This document shows, one piece after another, positions 59,687 to 64,000 of a DNA stretch of 64,000 bases. Position 1 is the first letter of the stretch. Every line of letters starts with the position of its first letter. This stretch comes from RHKX01 sp964641695 (GTDB lineage Bacteria > Actinomycetota > Thermoleophilia > Solirubrobacterales > 70-9): the NCBI GenBank assembly GCA_964641695.1, contig CAZXKG010000002.1, positions 1 to 64,000 of the forward strand, given 5' to 3'. The position numbers and the translations under genes are program-made. A model generated the notes under the pieces. The model had not been told where the DNA came from. It made no database searches and was given only the letters and a program-made list of their open reading frames with translations.

Positions 59687-61494
59687 GCACCCCGCCCGGC
59701 ATGCCGCCGCAGCGTCCCGACTACCTGCGCCCGGTGCCGGATCCGGGTGCCGGCAGCGAGGCGCTCGCCTACACGCCGGAGGAGTCTGGCACGCCGGGGA
59801 TCTCCTCGCCACGCACCCGTGCGCACAGCGGCCGCTTCGTCACCGACGTGATCGTAGAGCTGGGCTATCTGGACGCCGATCGCGTCGACCAGGCGATCGC
59901 CGAGGCCCGCGTCTCGGCGATCTCGCCGGAGTCGCTGATGATCGACACCGGCCTGATCACCCCCGATCAGCTCTCGCGCGCGGTCGCCGAGCGCTACGGC
60001 CTCGACCATCTCGACCTCGGGATCTACCAGGTGGACATGGGCGCGGCCAACCTCGTCTCGGTCCAGGCCGCCCGCCGCTTCCACGCCGTCCCGGTCGGCT
60101 ACGTCGACTCGGACACGCTGCTGCTCGCGATGGCGGATCCGGCGAACGTGCTCGCCGTCGACGACATCCAGATGATGACCGGGCTCAGCTGCCGGGTAGC
60201 GGTCGCGGCCGAGGCCGACATCGACGGTCTGATCAGCCGTCTCAACACGCTCGAGACCGCGGTCTCCGAGGCCGTCTCCGAGGACGAGGACGAGATGGCG
60301 CTCGGCGGCGCCGACGTCACCGAGCTCCGGGAGTCGGCCGAGGACGCGCCGGTGATCAAGCTCGTCTACTCGATCATCGGACAGGCGGTCAACGAGCGGG
60401 CCTCCGACATCCACTTCGAGCCGGACGAGAAGGAGATGCGGGTTCGCTTTCGCATCGACGGCGTCCTCAGCGAGGTCGCCCGCGTGCCGAAGCGGATGGT
60501 CTCTGGAGTGATCTCGCGGATCAAGATCATGAGCGAGCTCGACATCGCCGAGAAGCGGGTGCCCCAGGACGGGCGCGTCGCGGTGACCGTCGAGGACAAG
60601 CGGATCGACCTTCGCGTCGTCACGGTCCCGACCGAGCGCGGGGAGGGGTCAACGATCCGCATCCTCGACAAGTCGCAGGCGATGCGCACCCTCGACGAGC
60701 TCGGCATGGGGGGCGAGGCGCGGCGCCGATTCCAGTCCGCCTTCAACCAGGCCTACGGTGCCGTCCTGGTCACCGGACCGACCGGGTCGGGCAAGTCGAC
60801 GACGCTCTACTCGGCGTTGAACGAGCTCAACGACGTGACCAAGAACGTGATCACGATCGAGGACCCGGTCGAGTACCAGATCTCCGGCGTCAACCAGATC
60901 GGGGTCAACCGCAAGGCGGGACTCGACTTCGCCACCGGGCTGCGATCGATGCTTCGCGCCGACCCCGACGTGATCATGGTCGGCGAGATCCGCGACGCCG
61001 AGACCGCGCGGATCGCGATCGAGGCCGCCCTCACCGGCCATCTCGTGCTGACCACCCTGCACACCAACGACGCCCCCGCGGCGATCACCCGGCTGACCAA
61101 GATGGGGGTCGAGAGCTTCCTCACCGCCTCGGCGATCGACTGCGTTGTCGCACAACGGCTGGCCCGTCAGCTCTGTCCCGACTGCAAGCAGCGCACGGTG
61201 ATCGAGCAGCGTGCGCTGGAGCTTTCCGGCTTCCGGGTCGGCGCCGATCTGGAGGGCTGGGAGGCCGTCGGCTGCTCGCGTTGCGGCGGCACCGGCTACC
61301 GGGGCCGTGTCGGGCTCTACTCGGTCATGCAGATGAGCGAGGGGATCAAGGAGATGACCGTCGACGGCGCCTCGCAGGCGGACATCGAGCAGCTCGCACG
61401 TACGGAGGGGATGCTGACCCTGCGTGAGGATGGGATCCAGAAGGTGCATGCGGGGATGACGAGCATCGAGGAGGTTGCGCGAGTCGCGGTCTGA
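59683..61494 (+). CDS. pilB: Type IV pilus assembly ATPase PilB
   Basis: A 603-residue GspE/PilB ATPase that powers pilus extension. Residues about 45-205 are an MshEN-type N-terminal domain (PESLMIDTGLITPDQLSRAVAERYGL), a c-di-GMP-binding fold in some relatives. Walker A is GPTGSGKST (365-373), followed by Asp box and Walker B DPDVIMVGEIRD. The zinc knot has four Cys (498, 501, 531, 534). It starts within the end of aroE (ATGA). Confidence 0.95.
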   Translation: MSTPPGMPPQRPDYLRPVPDPGAGSEALAYTPEESGTPGISSPRTRAHSGRFVTDVIVELGYLDADRVDQAIAEARVSAISPESLMIDTGLITPDQLSRAVAERYGLDHLDLGIYQVDMGAANLVSVQAARRFHAVPVGYVDSDTLLLAMADPANVLAVDDIQMMTGLSCRVAVAAEADIDGLISRLNTLETAVSEAVSEDEDEMALGGADVTELRESAEDAPVIKLVYSIIGQAVNERASDIHFEPDEKEMRVRFRIDGVLSEVARVPKRMVSGVISRIKIMSELDIAEKRVPQDGRVAVTVEDKRIDLRVVTVPTERGEGSTIRILDKSQAMRTLDELGMGGEARRRFQSAFNQAYGAVLVTGPTGSGKSTTLYSALNELNDVTKNVITIEDPVEYQISGVNQIGVNRKAGLDFATGLRSMLRADPDVIMVGEIRDAETARIAIEAALTGHLVLTTLHTNDAPAAITRLTKMGVESFLTASAIDCVVAQRLARQLCPDCKQRTVIEQRALELSGFRVGADLEGWEAVGCSRCGGTGYRGRVGLYSVMQMSEGIKEMTVDGASQADIEQLARTEGMLTLREDGIQKVHAGMTSIEEVARVAV

Positions 61495-61537
61495 GCGCCC
61501 GCGAAGCCGTCCGGCGCAGCCATGAACATCAGCATCG

Positions 61538-62758
61538 ATGGCGAACCCACCGGGAGCGGCCGGCGACAGCGGCGCCGGCAGTAGAGCCGAATCTGGAGGG
61601 GGTAGGGGCGGCGGCGCCGAGGTGGCCGACGTCATGGTCAAGCACGAGCCGACCTTGCGCGGCGTTCTCCGCGTGGTCTCGATCGTCGTCATCAGCGCGT
61701 TCGCGCTCTATCTCGTCTACTTGCTGAGAACCCCGATCGCGTGGCTGTTCGTCGCGATGTTCGTCGCGGTCTCGGTCTCGGCGCCGGTCAACCTGCTGCA
61801 GCGGCACATGCCGCGTGGGCTGGCGATCACTCTGGTCTACCTGTTCCTCGTCGCCGTACCGATCGGGCTGGGCGCGATCCTGATCCCGCCGGCGGTGACG
61901 GCGGGGAGCGATCTGGTCAACGACCTGCCGAGCTACGTGCAGGATCTGAACGAGACGATCCAGGGCAGCGACACCCTTCGCGACCTCAACGAGGACTTCG
62001 ACCTTGTCAGCAAGCTCGAAGACGCCGCCAACGACGCGGCGGGCCAGCTCGACGACGTCGCCGCGACCCTCGCCGATCTCGGCGCCGGCCTGGTCGGCTC
62101 GTTGTTCGCCCTGGTGACGATCCTGGTGATGAGCATCTTCATGGTCTCGCGCGGGCGGACGTGGACGCAGGCCTTCATCGCCACCCGCCGTCCCGACGAG
62201 GCCGAAGCGTTGACCCGTGCTGTGGATCGGATGGCCGTCGCCGTCTCCAACTACGTCGGTGGAGCGCTTACGCAGGCGACCATCGCCGGGATCGCGGCGT
62301 ACATCGTGCTCCAGATCCTCGGTGCCCCCGCGCCGCTGGCGCTGGCTGTGATCGTCGCGATCCTCGACCTGATTCCTCTGATCGGCGCGACGATCGGCGC
62401 GCTCATCGTCGGTCTGATCACGGTCTTCACGGACTTCCCGACGATGACGATCATCTGGGCGATCTTCGCGATCGTCTACCAGCAGTTCGAGAACTACGTG
62501 GTCCAGCCGCGCATTCAGTCCCGGGCGGTCCAGCTCGACCCGTTCATCGTGGTGATCGCGGCGATCTTCGGCGGGACGCTGCTGGGCGTACCGGGAGCCT
62601 TGCTTGCGATCCCCGCGGCCGCTGCGGGTCAGATCGCCGTGCGCGAGTACATGCTGTACCGGCGCGGCCAGCTCGATCAGATGGGTACGGGGGCTTTGCC
62701 GCTCGGTCGGAGGGATGTCGAGGATGAAGGTCCGAGCGGGGATCCCGCCCCCGGCTAG
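61538..62758 (+). CDS. AI-2E family transporter
   Basis: A 406-residue membrane protein with about eight helices of the PerM/AI-2E family (autoinducer or ion exporter). Typical sections: LLRTPIAWLFVAMFVAVSVS near the start, AILDLIPLIGATIGALIVGL and VVQPRIQSRAVQLDPFIVVIAAIFGGTLLGVPGALLAIP. The first 35 residues are Gly/Ser-rich, so the true start may be later. It stands between the two pilus ATPase genes. Function in pilus biology is not implied by the family. Confidence 0.82.
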   Translation: MANPPGAAGDSGAGSRAESGGGRGGGAEVADVMVKHEPTLRGVLRVVSIVVISAFALYLVYLLRTPIAWLFVAMFVAVSVSAPVNLLQRHMPRGLAITLVYLFLVAVPIGLGAILIPPAVTAGSDLVNDLPSYVQDLNETIQGSDTLRDLNEDFDLVSKLEDAANDAAGQLDDVAATLADLGAGLVGSLFALVTILVMSIFMVSRGRTWTQAFIATRRPDEAEALTRAVDRMAVAVSNYVGGALTQATIAGIAAYIVLQILGAPAPLALAVIVAILDLIPLIGATIGALIVGLITVFTDFPTMTIIWAIFAIVYQQFENYVVQPRIQSRAVQLDPFIVVIAAIFGGTLLGVPGALLAIPAAAAGQIAVREYMLYRRGQLDQMGTGALPLGRRDVEDEGPSGDPAPG

Positions 62759-62940
62759 CTTCGCCGTCTTCAAGCGGTGGATAGCCGGCACCACCGCTAG
62801 TCAGCTGCCCATTCGACGGCTTCGCGAGCCGATCCTGGGCATCTCGGAGAGCCACGAGCCGGTGCAACGACGCTGTCGCGGCGGCGGCGGGCCGCGGAGA
62901 TCGCTCAAGCATCGCTTCGCCGCTGACGAAGTAAGCGGGG

Positions 62941-64000
62941 ATGAGCCACTTCGACTTCGCGGAAGTGCTCACGCGGATGGTCGAGCTGCGTGCCTCCGAC
63001 GTGCATTTGACCCCGGGCTTCTGCCCGGCGGTTCGCGTGCGTGGGCAGATCGCGCCACTCGACGACATCCCTGAGCTGACCCCGCAGCAGACCCGTGAGG
63101 TCGTCTACGCGATCCTCAACGACGACCAGCGCAAGCGCTTCGAGAACGACCAGCAGCTCGACTTCGCCTACGCGATCCCCGGGGTCGCCCGCTTCCGCGT
63201 CAACTGCTTCTTCCAGCGCGGTGCGATCAGCGCCGCGTTCCGCCACATCCCGCAGGAGATCAAGGGCCTCGACGATCTTGGGCTGCCGGCGGTGCTCAGC
63301 GAGTTCACCCGTAAGCCGCGCGGCTTCGTCCTCGTCACCGGCCCGACCGGCTCGGGCAAGACGACGACGTTGGCGGCGATGCTCGACGCGATCAACCGCG
63401 AGCGCGAGGAGCACATCCTCACGATCGAGGATCCGATCGAGTTCATGCACCCCCACCGCAAGTGCATCGTCAACCAGCGCGAGATCGGCGCCGACGCCCC
63501 CAACTTCTCGATGGCGTTGAAGGCTGCCCTGCGGCAGGACCCCGACGTGATCCTCGTCGGCGAGATGCGCGACATCGAGACGATCTCGACCGCGCTGACC
63601 GCCGCGGAGACCGGCCACCTCGTCTTCGCGACCCTGCACACCCAGTCGACCTCGCAAACTGTCGACCGGATCATCGACGTCTTCCCGGCCGAGCAGCAGC
63701 ATCAGGTGCGGATGCAGCTCTCGATCGCCCTGCAGGGGATCATCACCCAGCAGCTGCTGCCGACGGTCGACGGCGCCGGACGCGTCTGCGCCTGCGAGGT
63801 GCTCGTTCCCTCACCGGCGATCCGCAACCTGATCCGCGAGGGCAAGACCCACCAGATCTACTCGGCGATCCAGACTTCGGGCGCGTCCGGCATGCAGACG
63901 ATGGACGCCCACCTGGCCCAGCTCGTCCGTCAGGGCCGGATAACCAACAAGCTGGCCGAGCAACGCGCGGCCGTTCCCGAGGAGCTGCGGCGGCTGCTGG
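62941..64000 (+). CDS. pilT: Type IV pilus retraction ATPase PilT (partial)
   Basis: At least 353 residues; it runs off the window without a stop. Start MSHFDFAEVLTRMVELRASDVHLTPG is PilT-like (ASDVHL). Walker A GPTGSGKTT (134-142), Asp-box region EDPIEF, Walker B DPDVILVGEMRD, and the PilT-specific AIRNLIREGKTHQIYSAIQT (AIRNLIRE box) are present. It drives pilus retraction and twitching. The 182-base gap before it (62759-62940) has hairpin CGGCT/AGCCG but no c-di-GMP riboswitch core. Confidence 0.95.
   Translation, partial: MSHFDFAEVLTRMVELRASDVHLTPGFCPAVRVRGQIAPLDDIPELTPQQTREVVYAILNDDQRKRFENDQQLDFAYAIPGVARFRVNCFFQRGAISAAFRHIPQEIKGLDDLGLPAVLSEFTRKPRGFVLVTGPTGSGKTTTLAAMLDAINREREEHILTIEDPIEFMHPHRKCIVNQREIGADAPNFSMALKAALRQDPDVILVGEMRDIETISTALTAAETGHLVFATLHTQSTSQTVDRIIDVFPAEQQHQVRMQLSIALQGIITQQLLPTVDGAGRVCACEVLVPSPAIRNLIREGKTHQIYSAIQTSGASGMQTMDAHLAQLVRQGRITNKLAEQRAAVPEELRRLL

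Noticed and set aside
62759..62940. Cyclic di-GMP riboswitch ahead of pilT
   Set aside because: The GEMM core (GACGCAAAGCC type with AAACC) is absent; only a short CGGCT/AGCCG hairpin is seen.

Overview
The window is 64 kb of high-GC DNA with short intergenic gaps, many GTG/TTG starts and 4-base ATGA/GTGA overlaps inside operons. Family content (HtaA haem-binding protein, thiol exporter CydDC, many lipoproteins, conserved actinobacterial unknowns) and the gene order alaS-ruvX-mltG-aroE-pilB-pilT suggest a monoderm actinobacterium, most likely class Thermoleophilia (Solirubrobacterales-like). That placement is inference; no rRNA is present to fix it. At least nine genes have a TANNNT box 6-8 bases before the start codon, which points to frequent leaderless mRNAs.

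Layout. 0.2-4.6 kb: a lipoprotein and a heterodimeric ABC exporter with one degenerate ATP site. 4.7-12.9 kb: a Cys-rich mini-protein, an EamA exporter, a secreted penicillin-acylase-family hydrolase, a membrane diguanylate cyclase, a LemA/DUF2207 pair and a short-chain dehydrogenase. 13.1-15.7 kb: a ThiYZX-like ABC importer. 16.7-22.6 kb: cydABDC, the cytochrome bd oxidase with its assembly exporter, on the minus strand. 22.6-30.1 kb: an iron/haem locus, with a HugZ-like haem-degrading protein divergent from a seven-gene, translationally coupled operon (haem-binding protein, permease, ATPase, HtaA protein, PKD-domain anchored protein, ExbB/MotA-type channel with a His-rich tail, small DUF2149-like membrane protein). 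A DtxR/IdeR-like box sits on the operon promoter. 30.1-38.9 kb: YceI behind a 17-bp inverted-repeat operator, a metallo-hydrolase, a PadR regulator divergent from a carotenoid oxygenase with a shared palindromic control region, an HXXEE protein, a 1115-residue secreted protein of unknown function and a flippase-like membrane protein.

39.0-43.3 kb is a small genomic island integrated at a tRNA-Met(CAT) gene. It is bounded by a perfect 42-bp repeat of the tRNA 3' half. It carries a complete C5 cytosine methyltransferase, a convergent candidate restriction endonuclease, a 62-residue protein, and decayed pieces of a transposase and of a nucleotidyltransferase/HEPN pair. No integrase is visible.

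43.4-64 kb is core genome: a truncated SRPBCC gene, a RibD/DHFR-like reductase, an aminopeptidase, formiminotransferase, hisS, aspS, a rod-shaped terminator-ended RNA that looks like 6S RNA, two tandem stem-loop repeats, an IscU-MnmA fusion, alaS, ruvX, mltG, aroE, pilB, an AI-2E-family transporter and pilT, which runs off the right edge. The translation/tRNA-modification block and the type IV pilus motor genes form two functional neighbourhoods joined by cell-wall genes.
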